From: CAWIVH01 sp963839475
GTDB taxonomy: Bacteria > Acidobacteriota > UBA6911
NCBI GenBank assembly: GCA_963839475.1
Contig: CAWIVH010000018.1
Location: 876,782-940,781, forward strand
Direction: 5' to 3'
Length of the DNA: 64,000 bases
The notes beneath the pieces were generated by a model. The model saw nothing but the letters and a program-made list of their open reading frames with translations. It made no database searches and had not been told where the DNA came from. Shown piece after piece: positions 1 to 10,600 of this stretch; position 1 is the first letter of the stretch; the number at the start of each line of letters is the position of its first letter. The translations under genes were made by a program, and so were the position numbers.

Positions 1-960
1 CGACGCGTGCCGGGCACCGACGATGCTGTCTCGGCAACTGTCGCACGGGGAACGCCCGGTCGTCTCGTATACTCTCGCTCCTATGTCGGCACGAGCATAT
101 GGCGCAAGCGGATAGCGGAGAAGGGTAACAGCGTCGGCGCTCCCGAGCGTCTGTTAGCGTCACACGGGCAGGAATGGGATCCTCAGTTCTCTCCGGAGGG
201 GAGCAGGATCGTACTTCGCTCGGATCGATCCGGCTTTGATGAGATTTGGGTTTGCAGGAGCGACGGCTCGGAACCTGTACAGCTGACCTCATTCAGGGGC
301 AGCCGGCACGCGGGCGCCCCGCGATGGTCACCGGACGGTCAACGGATTGCTTTCGACAGCCAGGGCCCCAACGGCGTCAATATCTTCATCGTCAATGCGG
401 AAGGCGGGGAGCCTCACAAAGTGACCGAGGGCGACTGGTCAGACATCAGGCCCTGCTGGTCAAAGGACGGCCAGTGGATTTACTTCGGCTCAAACCGATC
501 TGGAACCAATCAAATCTGGAAGGTGTCCGCTTCGGGTAGCAATCCCCGCCAGGTTACACAAGATGGAGGATTCGAATGTTTCGAATCGTTGGATGGCAAG
601 CAGCTGTTTTATACCAAAGGATGGAGCACACTACCAGGCATCTGGAGCATGCCGACAGAAGCAGGCAAGGAAGCTGCGCTGCCGGAATTGGCCTTGGTCC
701 GGACAGGCCACTGGTCGATCGCAGACAACGGGATCTATTTCGTCGATTTTGGGAATTCCCCTGTTACTGCACCGCCGGGGCCGGTTCCTCTAAGGTTTTA
801 TGATTTCAAGACACACCGGGTTTCTCAACTCGAGATAATTGAGAGGATGAGGCCACTTTCGGAGACTATCCTTTCCACAACGCGTGATGGCCGTTGGATC
901 GTCTGGAAACTAACGGATCGCGAAGAATACAACCTCATGCTGATCGACAACTTCCGCTGA
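1..960 (+). CDS. PD40/TolB-like beta-propeller protein, C-terminal part (5' end outside window)
   Basis: The reading frame is open from the first base, so the true start lies upstream; the first in-window start codon (position 7) falls inside a conserved PGTDD motif. The visible 319 residues are WD40-like PD40 repeats with recurring SPDG/WSPDG turns and S-N-R-S-G blades, as in TolB. It is closely similar along its whole length to the C-terminal part of the next gene, including the ending LMLIDNFR, so the intact protein was probably a membrane Ser/Thr kinase with an extracytoplasmic propeller. Family knowledge suggests a sensor or ligand-binding role; the ligand is unknown. The kinase half is not visible, so it could also be a free-standing propeller protein. 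Confidence 0.8.
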   Translation, partial: RRVPGTDDAVSATVARGTPGRLVYSRSYVGTSIWRKRIAEKGNSVGAPERLLASHGQEWDPQFSPEGSRIVLRSDRSGFDEIWVCRSDGSEPVQLTSFRGSRHAGAPRWSPDGQRIAFDSQGPNGVNIFIVNAEGGEPHKVTEGDWSDIRPCWSKDGQWIYFGSNRSGTNQIWKVSASGSNPRQVTQDGGFECFESLDGKQLFYTKGWSTLPGIWSMPTEAGKEAALPELALVRTGHWSIADNGIYFVDFGNSPVTAPPGPVPLRFYDFKTHRVSQLEIIERMRPLSETILSTTRDGRWIVWKLTDREEYNLMLIDNFR

Positions 961-1199
961 GGGCGTTTGGGGAAATCGAATTCCCGAATAAGAATTCTGA
1001 AACAGGAAGGCAAATGCGTTTGCAAGGATTGAGATTCACAAGTCCAAATGGGAATTTCGTAATTGTGCCGAATACCCCGAAATCTCTACGAGTGAGGATG
1101 CGGCCGAGCTGCTGCAGATTTCATGTGAAAACATATTGAGCGACTTGAAACCGGCGAAGGTGTGGCTGTGATACCTGGCGAGCGACGGAGCTGAGAGCG

Positions 1200-4061
1200 A
1201 TGGATCCGGAACGGTGGAAGCAGATCAGGCATGTCTGTCACTCAGCTCTGGAGCTTGAGCCCGACCGGCGGGAGGCATATCTCAAGGAAGCCTGCGCCGG
1301 CGATGATTCCATCCTGAAAGAAGTCGAATCGTTGCTCGCACTGCAATCGGAAGCGGCAGGCGTCTTCGATTCGCCTGCCCTTGATGCGGCCGCCAGGGCA
1401 CTTGCCGAGGAAAAAGAAGCTGAGCTTCGCCCGGACCTTGTCGGCCGCACATTGCAGCACTACCGCATCATCGCGAAGATAGGCGAGGGCGGCATGGGTG
1501 TGGTCTACCGTGCCCGGGATGAGCACCTGAAACGGGACATCGCCATTAAGGTGCTTCCACCGGAATTGATGATCGATCCCGAGCGCAAAAAGCGGTTTGT
1601 TCAGGAAGCGCGCGCTGCTTCAGCCCTCAATCATCCGAACATCGTTACGATCTACGACGTCACATCCGAAGGCGGCATCGACTTCATTGCCATGGAGCTT
1701 GTCGCCGGCAAGACGCTCGATCAGAAGATCGGGCGCAAAGGGATGAAGTTCCCCGATACATTGAAATGCGCGATTCAGATTGCTGATGCCCTTGCGACAG
1801 CGCATTCGGCCGGGATTATCCATAGGGATTTGAAGCCGGCCAATATCCTGGTGACGGAAAGCGGCCATGTAAAAGTGCTGGACTTCGGGCTGGCGAAGCT
1901 GACACAGCCGCCGAACGGTGAAGGGATTGATTCTTCTTCAGCGGCGATGTCTACAGAAGAAGGGCGGGTCATGGGGACGGCGGCTTATATGTCGCCGGAG
2001 CAGGCGCAAGGGAAACTCGTCGATGCGCGGTCGGACATCTTTTCTTTCGGTGCGGTTCTCTACGAGATGGCAACCGGGCAACGGGCGTTCCCGGGAGATA
2101 ATACGGCTTCGATTATCTCGGAAATTATAAAAAGTGATCCCCCTTCGCTGAATGCAGCTAGTCCCCAGGATTTCGAAAAGATCATCAAGCACTGCCTGCG
2201 CAAGGATTCTGCGCGGCGTTTTCAGCACATGGATGACGTCAAGGTAGCCCTTGAGGACCTTAAGGATGCGTGCGAATCAGGCAAGCCGGACAAACCAGAA
2301 GCGCGCCCGCAGCGAGCGGGACGCTGTATTGCAATATGGACCTCCGCCGCCATTCTGCTGATTCTGGCCCTGGGCACAATGTTCATTGTTTACCGCCAGT
2401 CATCAAGGAAGGCACCATCCTTCAGCGTCGTTCCGTTGACAAGCTACCCAGGTGTTCAACAGCAGCCGAGTTTTTCGCCCGATGGTAGCCGCGTGGCCTT
2501 CAGTTGGAACGGCGAAAAAGAGGACAACTACGATATCTACATAAAACCTTTGGGGCCAGGGCCTGCGCGCAGGCTCACCTCGGATCCTGCTCCTGATTCC
2601 CTACCGAAGTGGTCTCCGGATGGCAGCTGGATTTCTTTTTCGCGCGGAGGGTTCACCTATCTGATCTCACCTGAAGGGGGGGTCGAAAGAAAACTATGCC
2701 GTGGGCCGGCACATTCATGGACTCCAGATGGGAAATTCCTGGCAATAAATCTGAAGGAGTCGGTCTCGAAGCCCTGGATGCTCTACTTCGTGTCGGTCGA
2801 AACGGGAGAAAAGGAAGGTCCGCTGAATTCATCGCAACCGGGTAGATTGGGAGACATACAGCCGGTGTTTTCCCCCAATGGAAGAAGCATGGCTTTCACG
2901 CGGTTTTCGGGATCTGTTGGTTTTGTTAACGACATTTACGTTTTGCCCCTCGTGAACGGCAAGCCGGGCGGGGAGGCCTGGGGTCTAACCAATGACAACC
3001 GCTTTGTATTAAGCCTGGCCTGGACGACGGATAGCAGTGAAATTGTCTTCTCGTCCAATCGCAGCGGGCGTGCCAGTCTTTGGAGGATAGCCGTTTCTCC
3101 TGGCGCGGAGCCACAACGGATTCCTGGTACAGATGATGGGGGCAGCTCTACGATCTCCAGGAGCACACCCAGCCGGCTCGTTTACACGCGGGGGTATTCC
3201 AACGATAACATATGGCGCACGCAGATTACCGGTAATGGAACTATCGCCAGTGTTCCTGAACGGATTATCGCTTCCAAAAATATAGAATGGGACCCCCAGT
3301 ATTCTCCGAATGGGGACAGGATCGCCTTTCGCTCCAACAGATCTGGTTTCATCGAGATCATGGTCTGCAACAGCGACGGGTCGAATCCAGTGGCATTGAC
3401 TTCCTTCAATGGTGCCCGGCAAGCGGGTTCGCCGCGCTGGTCACCGGACGGCCGACGGATCGCCTTTGACAGCGAGGGCCCAGACGACGCGAAAATATTC
3501 ATTATCGATGCGGATGGCGGCGCACCACGCCCTCTGACCACGGGCGATTGGCGGGATATAAGACCCAGCTGGTCACGAAATGGCGACTGGATATATTTCG
3601 GAACCAATCGTTCGGGAACATTCCAGATCTGGAAACTATCGGCCACCGGTGAAAATGTCCAGCAAGTCACGCGGGATGGCGGTACTGAGGCATTCGAATC
3701 GCCGGACGGCCAAACATTGTTCTATTCCAAGGAATCAGCAGCCACACCAGGCCTCTATAGTGTACCCGTTGAAGGGGGGAAGGAAGCTGCCATCCCAATG
3801 TTGTCGGCCGTCAATTTAGGTTATTGGGCAGTAGCGGATCGGGGCATTTATTTTGTCGATTTTATCGGCGTCGGGCCGAAGGAACCCGTGCCGGTGAGGT
3901 TTTTCGATTTTCAAATACAGAAATTGTCTCAAATAGGCACGATAGAAAAGTTAATTCTGGGAATATGTGGTTTTTCCGTAACCCGCGATGGTAGTTGGAT
4001 GATCTGGACACAAAGAGACCGCTCCGAATCTAACCTCATGCTGATTGACAACTTCCGCTGA
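1200..4061 (+). CDS. membrane Ser/Thr protein kinase with C-terminal PD40 propeller
   Basis: A 953-residue Hanks-type kinase. An N-terminal helical segment (residues 1-75) precedes a kinase domain of about 82-345, with the glycine loop GEGGMG near 94, the AIKVL lysine, catalytic HRDLKPAN near 210, DFG near 226 and SPEQ in the activation segment. One transmembrane helix lies near 378-398. From about 410 to the end PD40/TolB repeats form one or two beta-propellers that should face the periplasm. The expected role is phosphorylating cytoplasmic targets in response to an extracytoplasmic signal. The start at 1200 follows a purine-rich GGAGCTGAGAG stretch. The C-terminal 320 residues are paralogous to the partial gene upstream, which indicates tandem duplication. 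Such kinases are abundant in Acidobacteriota; the substrate is unknown. Confidence 0.93.
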   Translation: MDPERWKQIRHVCHSALELEPDRREAYLKEACAGDDSILKEVESLLALQSEAAGVFDSPALDAAARALAEEKEAELRPDLVGRTLQHYRIIAKIGEGGMGVVYRARDEHLKRDIAIKVLPPELMIDPERKKRFVQEARAASALNHPNIVTIYDVTSEGGIDFIAMELVAGKTLDQKIGRKGMKFPDTLKCAIQIADALATAHSAGIIHRDLKPANILVTESGHVKVLDFGLAKLTQPPNGEGIDSSSAAMSTEEGRVMGTAAYMSPEQAQGKLVDARSDIFSFGAVLYEMATGQRAFPGDNTASIISEIIKSDPPSLNAASPQDFEKIIKHCLRKDSARRFQHMDDVKVALEDLKDACESGKPDKPEARPQRAGRCIAIWTSAAILLILALGTMFIVYRQSSRKAPSFSVVPLTSYPGVQQQPSFSPDGSRVAFSWNGEKEDNYDIYIKPLGPGPARRLTSDPAPDSLPKWSPDGSWISFSRGGFTYLISPEGGVERKLCRGPAHSWTPDGKFLAINLKESVSKPWMLYFVSVETGEKEGPLNSSQPGRLGDIQPVFSPNGRSMAFTRFSGSVGFVNDIYVLPLVNGKPGGEAWGLTNDNRFVLSLAWTTDSSEIVFSSNRSGRASLWRIAVSPGAEPQRIPGTDDGGSSTISRSTPSRLVYTRGYSNDNIWRTQITGNGTIASVPERIIASKNIEWDPQYSPNGDRIAFRSNRSGFIEIMVCNSDGSNPVALTSFNGARQAGSPRWSPDGRRIAFDSEGPDDAKIFIIDADGGAPRPLTTGDWRDIRPSWSRNGDWIYFGTNRSGTFQIWKLSATGENVQQVTRDGGTEAFESPDGQTLFYSKESAATPGLYSVPVEGGKEAAIPMLSAVNLGYWAVADRGIYFVDFIGVGPKEPVPVRFFDFQIQKLSQIGTIEKLILGICGFSVTRDGSWMIWTQRDRSESNLMLIDNFR

Positions 4062-4508
4062 TGCTCGATTCATCGTAGCATCGAGAAGTCAGATACCTGC
4101 TGCCGGCGTAAAGGGATGGCAGATTCACCACCCCTGCGCGCGCAGTCACGTGACGCGTTTGCCAGTCGGAAATAAACCCTGATCCACACCGCGAATTGAT
4201 TTTGCCGGCCCGCCCTCAAATGCCGAAAAGGGGCGGGGATCGCTCTCGTGAGGAGTTGAGCCTGGCTGCGGCGGCCAGCACAGACTTGATCAGCTAACGT
4301 GCAATTCTTGGCAGAAATCGCGCCATGATCTCCCATATCGCGACTTTGCGGCACTAATCCTCCCAAACCTGCATGCGGATACTGCCAATGTGATTAATTC
4401 AAATCCAATCACCGATTTTGGCGCATACTTAATTCGATGTTGCTCCTTTAACAGATCCTGTTTCCTTGTTTACGTTGGAGTGCCAATCGACACATCTGAG
4501 GATGGGCC
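4062..4508. other. intergenic region, 447 bases
   Basis: No convincing gene. A minus-strand open frame here (4070-4366) lacks family features. The stretch holds a 21-base element at 4331-4351 and an AATGTGATTAAT block at 4387-4398; both recur upstream of the next-but-one gene. It probably carries the promoter of the secreted-protein gene at 4509. Confidence 0.5.
4331..4351 (+). repeat. 21-base upstream element, copy 1
   Basis: Matches copy 2 at 5075-5095 in 19 of 21 positions (core GCGACTTTGCGG). Each copy is followed by an AATG(T/C)GATTAAT block (4387-4398 and 5110-5121). It lies about 160 bases before a gene for a small secreted protein. It could be a shared regulatory site or part of a small dispersed repeat. 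Confidence 0.5.
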
Positions 4509-5033
4509 ATGAAGACTTCGCTGAGCATGATCTTTTTAATCACCCTTTCAGTCGTGGCAGGCGCACATGCCTACTATTTGGGTGAAGAGCAGATTGGCCC
4601 CGATCATCCGAGCCAGCCGGCGGCAGATCAACCTGAATGGCCCCGAGGGATCGTGGACCTGGCTCGACAGCGGACTCGGGTTTATTCCTCATGGGTGAAC
4701 GGTAATGAAAACTTTTATTTCAAAGTGGACGCCGAGGGAGCAAGCACTTTATTAGATCTATATGCCAAGGCACACACCAAGGATCATGATCTCCTGATCG
4801 ATCTCGAAAAAGGGATTGCTAAAACCTTCAAAGGCATGCCCATCCCATACAACATCAGGCTTCATGTTCCCAGTGATATCTTCCTGGCTTTGAAACCAGA
4901 CGAGACCGTTCAGATGACTCTGAGTCTCGGTGACAACCCAGACCTCTGGAAGCACATAGCCATCCCTGAAAATGTAAGAGTTAAGGCGCAGAAGAACGTC
5001 AGAGCGGCTCTTGGCATTGTAATTGAGCGATAG
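4509..5033 (+). CDS. small secreted protein of unknown function
   Basis: A 174-residue protein with an N-terminal signal peptide (about residues 1-21, hydrophobic core IFLITLSVVAG followed by AHA, a typical signal peptidase I site). The mature part is soluble, mixed alpha/beta and charged, with no cysteine and no family I can name. It is therefore expected in the periplasm or outside the cell. The next gene also encodes a small exported protein, and both share the upstream repeated element, so they may respond to the same signal. Codon use is like that of the neighbours. The function is not recognised. Confidence 0.7.
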   Translation: MKTSLSMIFLITLSVVAGAHAYYLGEEQIGPDHPSQPAADQPEWPRGIVDLARQRTRVYSSWVNGNENFYFKVDAEGASTLLDLYAKAHTKDHDLLIDLEKGIAKTFKGMPIPYNIRLHVPSDIFLALKPDETVQMTLSLGDNPDLWKHIAIPENVRVKAQKNVRAALGIVIER

Positions 5034-5074
5034 CCAAGTACCTTAGATTCAAACTTCCAAGGAACGGAACTATG

Positions 5075-5095
5075 TCCCACATTGCGACTTTGCGG
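5075..5095 (+). repeat. 21-base upstream element, copy 2
   Basis: Second copy of the element at 4331-4351 (19 of 21 identical). It lies about 100 bases before the start of the TonB-C gene and is followed by AATGCGATTAAT at 5110-5121. A weaker echo (GCGACTT, then AATGTGACT) can be seen near 5738-5770, before the histidine kinase. Confidence 0.5.
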
Positions 5096-5197
5096 GATGT
5101 AAATGTTAGAATGCGATTAATAAGAAGTACGTGGAATTCATGGAACAACCCTGCGGCAACGGCCCTCTAATAAGGGCAGTTCCACCGAGGAGGCAAT

Positions 5198-5658
5198 ATG
5201 AAATGCTTTCATGCGTTCCTCTCACTTCTGCTGCTGGCCTCGTCAATTCCCGCTCGGGGCCAGGACCCAGCAAAGCCCCAGGAATTGATGAATTTCCAGA
5301 ATCCGGATGATCGGACCCAGGTGTCAGTTTGCGACGCAACTGCGCACCCCTGAGCGACCCCATCAGCGTGGGCTCCAACATCCAGAAATCAAAGCTCCTA
5401 TCTTCCGGGAAGCCTGTCTACCCGCCTGGATCGAAAGGCGCTGGGGAGATTGTCATCGTCCTGACTATTAACGAAGATGGGGCCGTGTACTCGATCCGCT
5501 TCCTTCGCTGTCCAGAGCTGCTAAGAGAGCCCGTGCGGGCCGCGATCTGCAAATGGCGTTACAAACCGACGTATCTTGATATTCATAGTAAGCTCAAACC
5601 GAGTCCGGTGCGAGCCATCGTAAGTTTTTCATACGTCCTCGGAGGATACCGCCTTTAG
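5198..5658 (+). pseudogene. exported TonB C-terminal-domain protein, frameshifted
   Basis: ATG at 5198, preceded by CCGAGGAGG, opens a frame with a clear signal peptide (MKCFHAFLSLLLLAS, cleavage after ARG) that stops at 5353. A second frame, open from 5311 to 5658, encodes a TonB-C/energy-transducer-like domain: a conserved VYPPGSKGAGEIVIVLTI segment, the NEDGAV turn and an A-I-xx-W-RYKP motif near the end. One base gained or lost between 5311 and 5353 would join them into an exported protein of about 150 residues. TonB-C domains of this kind occur in periplasmic proteins of Acidobacteriota without a defined partner. It may be a real disruption or a sequencing indel; no nonsense codon lies inside the joined frame. 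Confidence 0.65.
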
Positions 5659-5892
5659 TATAGGGAAATTAGGATTTTGCGACAACCGGCTCTTGCGAGG
5701 ATAAATGAATCTGCCAGGGTACGTCAGGATTAGTTGCGAGAACGCGACTTCCTGGGAATGTGACTCAAGCTCTAGATCCACTCTTCCGCTGTATTTTAAA
5801 TGGTTTATAGTTATTTAGTCTTAAAACGGATGCAAAGGAGGGCGTGGACACTTGAATCCATTGATGCAGCTTCGCTTTCGCCGTGAGTTGTC

Positions 5893-7410
5893 ATGACCCC
5901 AGTCGAAGACAGCCACGAATCGGTTGAACAGGAAAATGAGCGGCCGCGTGGCTACTTGGCGGCGGCTCTCGCTCATGTCGCCGCAGATGAGGAATTGAGG
6001 CGGTCCGAGGAGAAGTATCGCCGCCTCCATGAGACACTAATCGACGCTTTCGTACACGTGGACATGGCCGGCCGCATCCTCGAGTTCAACGATGCCTACT
6101 GGCAGATGCTCGGCTATGAGTCGGAGGAGTTGCTCGCCCTTTCGTACCAACAGATCACTCCCGCCAAATGGCATGTCATTGAGGCGGACATCATCGAACG
6201 GCAGGTGCTGGCCCGGGGGCATTCGGACGTCTACGAAAAGGAGTATCAGCGAAAAGACGGGACCATCTTCCCCGTGGAACTGAGAACCATCCTCATCCGG
6301 GACTCTGGTGGCGCCCCGTCAGGCATGTGGGCGATAATACGTGATATCACAGATCGAAAGCGCGCAGAACAGGATCTCCGCCACAGCGAGTCATGGCTAA
6401 CGTCAGCCATCGAAGTTGCAGCAATCGGCCTTTACCGTCAGGTGGGGCCCTCGGACAACCGTTCGACCTTCCTAGACGGAGGCGCGCGCGCCCTCCTCGG
6501 CATTCCCCAGGATCAGGAGTATCGGACCCACGAATACTGGATCGAGCACCTGCATCCTGAGGATCTTCCGCACGTTGCCGAAGTGTCGCGGACTTTCGAA
6601 TCAGGAAGCGCTTCCCGTGCCGTCGTTGAATACCGTTATGTTAGGAACAACAACGACATCGTATGGATTCGGCACGCAGCCGAGGCGGCTGAGCGCGACG
6701 CCGAGGGTCGTGCGACCGTTGTGATCGGCATTCTCCAGGATGTGACAGAGCAGAAGCTGGCAGAGGAGGCGCTGCGCAACTTGAGCCGGCGGCTGATCGC
6801 GGCCCAAGAGGAGGAACGCTCGCGCATCGCACGTGAACTTCACGACGGGATCTGCCAGACGCTCGCGCTGCTGTCGATAAACCTCGACCAGTTCAATCGG
6901 TCTCACCCGGACGCTGCACAGCTCGGAGGTATCCGCGACCTCATCGATGAGGTGGAGCGCCTGGCAGCCGATGTGCGTCGCATGTCACACGACCTCGCGC
7001 CTCTGTGGCTGGAGCAGTTGGGTCTCAAGACGGCAATCCAGTTGTTGTGCAGAAACTTGACAAAAACATCCAAAATAGCGATCGACTGCGAGGTGCACGA
7101 GGTTTCTGGGCATATTCCGCGCGCCGTGAGCCTATGTCTGTACCGTGTCCTCCAGGAAGCGCTGCAGAACGCAATCAAGCACAGCGATGCCAGCAATGCG
7201 AACGTCACCGTCAAAATGACCGAGGGCGGGTTGCTGATGACCATCACCGACAATGGACGTGGCTTCGAGACAGCCGAGCCTCGGATCACAGCAGCAGCCG
7301 GACTCGCCAACATGCGTGAGCGGGTGCGGGCGGTATCCGGGCGATTCCAGATCGAATCGAGTCTGGGAGCGGGTACGCGCATAGACGTTCGAGTGCCGTG
7401 CTCGTATTGA
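5893..7410 (+). CDS. soluble PAS-PAS sensor histidine kinase (NarX/DegS-type)
   Basis: A 505-residue cytoplasmic sensor kinase. An N-terminal helix (1-40) leads into PAS/PAC domain 1 (about 40-160, ending with the PAC signature GMWAIIRDITDRKRAE), a PAS_3-like domain 2 (about 165-290, with HLHPEDLPH), a HisKA_3 dimerisation helix with ARELHDG (phospho-accepting His at residue 317), and a HATPase_c domain (N box EALQNAIKHS near 422, DNGRGF, GLANMRER). No transmembrane helix is seen, so the signal is probably cytosolic (redox, ligand or heme through PAS). HisKA_3 kinases normally pair with LuxR-type regulators, but none lies nearby; what follows is the phage-like island. Start ATG chosen as listed; no better upstream site. 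Confidence 0.9.
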   Translation: MTPVEDSHESVEQENERPRGYLAAALAHVAADEELRRSEEKYRRLHETLIDAFVHVDMAGRILEFNDAYWQMLGYESEELLALSYQQITPAKWHVIEADIIERQVLARGHSDVYEKEYQRKDGTIFPVELRTILIRDSGGAPSGMWAIIRDITDRKRAEQDLRHSESWLTSAIEVAAIGLYRQVGPSDNRSTFLDGGARALLGIPQDQEYRTHEYWIEHLHPEDLPHVAEVSRTFESGSASRAVVEYRYVRNNNDIVWIRHAAEAAERDAEGRATVVIGILQDVTEQKLAEEALRNLSRRLIAAQEEERSRIARELHDGICQTLALLSINLDQFNRSHPDAAQLGGIRDLIDEVERLAADVRRMSHDLAPLWLEQLGLKTAIQLLCRNLTKTSKIAIDCEVHEVSGHIPRAVSLCLYRVLQEALQNAIKHSDASNANVTVKMTEGGLLMTITDNGRGFETAEPRITAAAGLANMRERVRAVSGRFQIESSLGAGTRIDVRVPCSY

Positions 7411-7666
7411 ACCAGTACACCGCTGCTATTCTGGTCCTCGCTACTTGATATCTTTGGCTTCGCGCTCCCGGCGTCCACATGCCGCGTCCCTGCGTGCATA
7501 CGTTCCAACCGTCATGCGAGTGACGTGTGAAGCAGTCATCGTCTGTGCACGCTCATCAGGGCAAGTAACTCTGCTCAACTCCTCGAAAACGGGCATGTGG
7601 GAAGCGGCCTCTTGAGTCGAATTTGATGCTCCACCAGAAGAATAGTCAATTCTCCGCATTAGCCAA

Positions 7667-10600
7667 GTGCTGACCGCTATCTATCACTATTACGTCGACT
7701 GGAACGGCGACGGGGATTTCTCCGACTCGAGCGAGGACATCTCGGCATTCGTCCTGCAAGCCTCCTGGGAGCGCGGAGCAGACAGCGCCTCTCCTCTTGC
7801 AGGGCGGGCCAAGGCCGGGAGCTGCCGGATCCTTCTCGACAACTCCGACTCGCGCTTTTCGAGCTACAACGCCTCGAGCCCGCTCTGCGGGCTGATACTC
7901 CCGCACCGGCGGGTCCGGATCACGATGAAAATCGGCGCGGGCAACGAAGAAATCCAGTGGCAGGGGTTCCTCGACTCGCTGATCCCGACTCCCGGGGAAA
8001 GGGTCACGGTCTCGACAGCCGAACTCGTCGCCCTGGGGCCGCTCGCCCACCCGAGCCTGCAGACCCTTGTATCCGTTCCCATGCACACGGACATCAAAAC
8101 GGGCGCCGCGATCAATGAAATCCTCGACCAGGTCGGATGGCCTGCCGGTGACCGCAGGATCGACGCCGGCCAGAGCACGATGTCGCGATGGTGGATTGCG
8201 GGTCAGACAACGGCGCTTCAGGCCCTCCGCGACCTCGAGGAGACCGAAACGGGCCGCCTTTGTGAAACCAAAGACGGAAAGATCGCCTTCGAGGACCGCG
8301 CCCATCGGCTTAACTCGCCCCACACCGTTTCGCAGGCAGGCTACGGTACGGACCTGAATCTCTGGAGCCTTCGCCAGGAGGACGCCCTCAATGGGATCTA
8401 TAACCGCATCGACGCCGAAGTCCGGACCTTCGACCAGTCGGAGGAGATGGTCCTGTGGACGCTCTCGGGTGAGCCGCCCTCGTTGGCGGCGGGAGCAGCT
8501 CTTTCAATCAGGGGCGTCTACCCCACGCCCGGCGCTTCGACCAGTCATGTCGCGGTCAAGGAGTGGACCACGATCGACTACCAGGCAAACAGCCAGGCGG
8601 ACGGCGGCGGTTCGGATCTGACGGAGTTTGTCGACATAACTGCAACGAAGCTCGACACCGAGATCAAACTCGAGATTGAAAACACCGGGAGCCAGGAAGC
8701 ATTCATCACACTGCTTCAGTATCATGGCTTTGCCGTCGTCGAGAGCGACCCGCTGAAGGTTTCGGCCGAGGATACAGAGAGCCAGGCGCAGTTTGGGTAT
8801 CTTCCCTACCCGATCCCCGGAAAGTTCCTGACCTCGATCAGGGAGGCAAAAGACCGCTGCGAGCACCTGCTTGCCCTCTGCAAGGACCCGCTTCCGGTCG
8901 TCTCCTTCGACCTGAAGGCGAACTACGATGCCGACCATCTGCTCGAAGCACAAAGGCGCGACCTGAGCGACCGCATCACGATCCTGGCCGGGGAGGAGAC
9001 GGGGCTTTACATCAACGATGGTTTCTTCGTCGAGTGGATGCGCCACACCGTCGGGAGGGACAGGCTCCACACCGTGAGCCTCCTGTGCTCGGCAGTCAAA
9101 TCGCACCACTGGCCGGCGTCGGGAGAGCCTTATGACCCCAAGACGATCCCCGAGCCGACGGGAGGAGGCGAGCCTCATGTCCCCGACGACATCTTCGAAA
9201 CCGCCGCGGGGTCGGGCCTCCGGGTCACGTTCGGGGCGACGGCCTGGAAGTGGAACGCCGACATATCGGAGGCGGAGTTCCGCGCGAAACTCTTCACGGA
9301 AGGCGAGCGGCCGGACTATGCGGACCTCCGGACAGTTTCGGAAGGCGGGACGCTTGCCCATAACGGCACGGACCAGCTGGTCCTGACGGGACTGCAGGCA
9401 AGCTACTCGGGCAGGAATGTCCAGATCAAGGGGATGCTCCGGGGACGCTGGTACTTTTCCTTCCGCTTCAAGAACGGGGCGGGCTGGAGCGTCTGGGGTG
9501 ACGGAAACGACGTCCCGCGGTATGTCGAGCACTACGTCGACACCGACGACATCAACAAGACCGACAACGGCCCTCCCGCCGACTGGACCGGGACGATCAA
9601 GGCCGGCCCGAACCCCTACACCCTGATCATCTCGGCCACGCGACCGAAGGAAAACGGCAACAAGATCATTGCCTGGGGAGTTCAGCTTCACGACAAAACC
9701 TTCGACAAGCGCCACGAATTCGACGCGAACACGGACGAAGCGACTGTCTATTACGACGGATCGTCCGAGTCCCACGCCTATGACAAAGGCAGGGGAGAGT
9801 TCACCCGCCTGAGCGGAGCGTTTCCGGATCTTTCGGCCAATCCCGACATGATGATCCTGATGGACGTCCGGGGCGGCGAGCCGATCGAGACGTTTTCATT
9901 CGGCCTTGTCGGGAAAGTCGAAAGCAACCTGAACCTCGAATCGGCCTTCGTGAAGTCCGGATCCTCCATCCTGCTCGACGACTACCGCGAAGTCTCGGAG
10001 TCGATGTGGCACGAGCCGCTCATGGGTTTCGAGGACACGCACAACGGGGTGCCGAGGTTCAATGTCCACCACTGCCAGTGGGGGGCGATCACACCTTCAA
10101 ACCAATCCGGGGACAAGATCACCGGGATGGGGGGCTTCAGGCCGGCATTCGATCCCGACGAGGAGGGCATCCACCAGGACATACGCCTCAAGATCGTGAA
10201 GCCCCCCTGGCTCTGGAAGTACACGGACGGATACTTCGGCGAGGAGCCGAACCGGGGCTGGTGGGCCGAGGAGTTCTGGTTTGATACGACCCCCTACGAC
10301 GACAAAACCGAACTCTTCGAGACCAAACCGGTCACTTACCCGAGCCGGGTGAAGATCGAAAACGTCGAGGCGCGGGCGATATTCGAAAACTTCTACTCGC
10401 GCTCCGATGACGACACCTGGTTCGACCCTGCGGCCCCGGACGCGGGCACCGGAGGCACGATCCTCGATCCGGATACGGACCCAGTCGTCATCGACTGCAG
10501 CCTCGGCCGGATCTTCTATCTCCTGATGACGAAAAACCACTCGCTCGCGAAGCCTATCAACGCGAAAAACGGCTCCGTCGTGTGCCTGGTCACGACACAG

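Noticed and set aside
7441..7659. 72-residue minus-strand ORF before the tail gene
   Set aside because: No ribosome site, no family motif and atypical composition; probably noncoding.
7411..7666. Possible attL of the tRNA-Thr island
   Set aside because: I compared this stretch with the tRNA-Thr 3' end (GGAGCCAACGGCCGG and on) and found no repeat. The left border stays undefined.
8504..9775. 423-residue antisense ORF
   Set aside because: Mirror frame of the tail gene in GC-rich DNA; Arg/Gly/Pro/Asp-rich with no domain.
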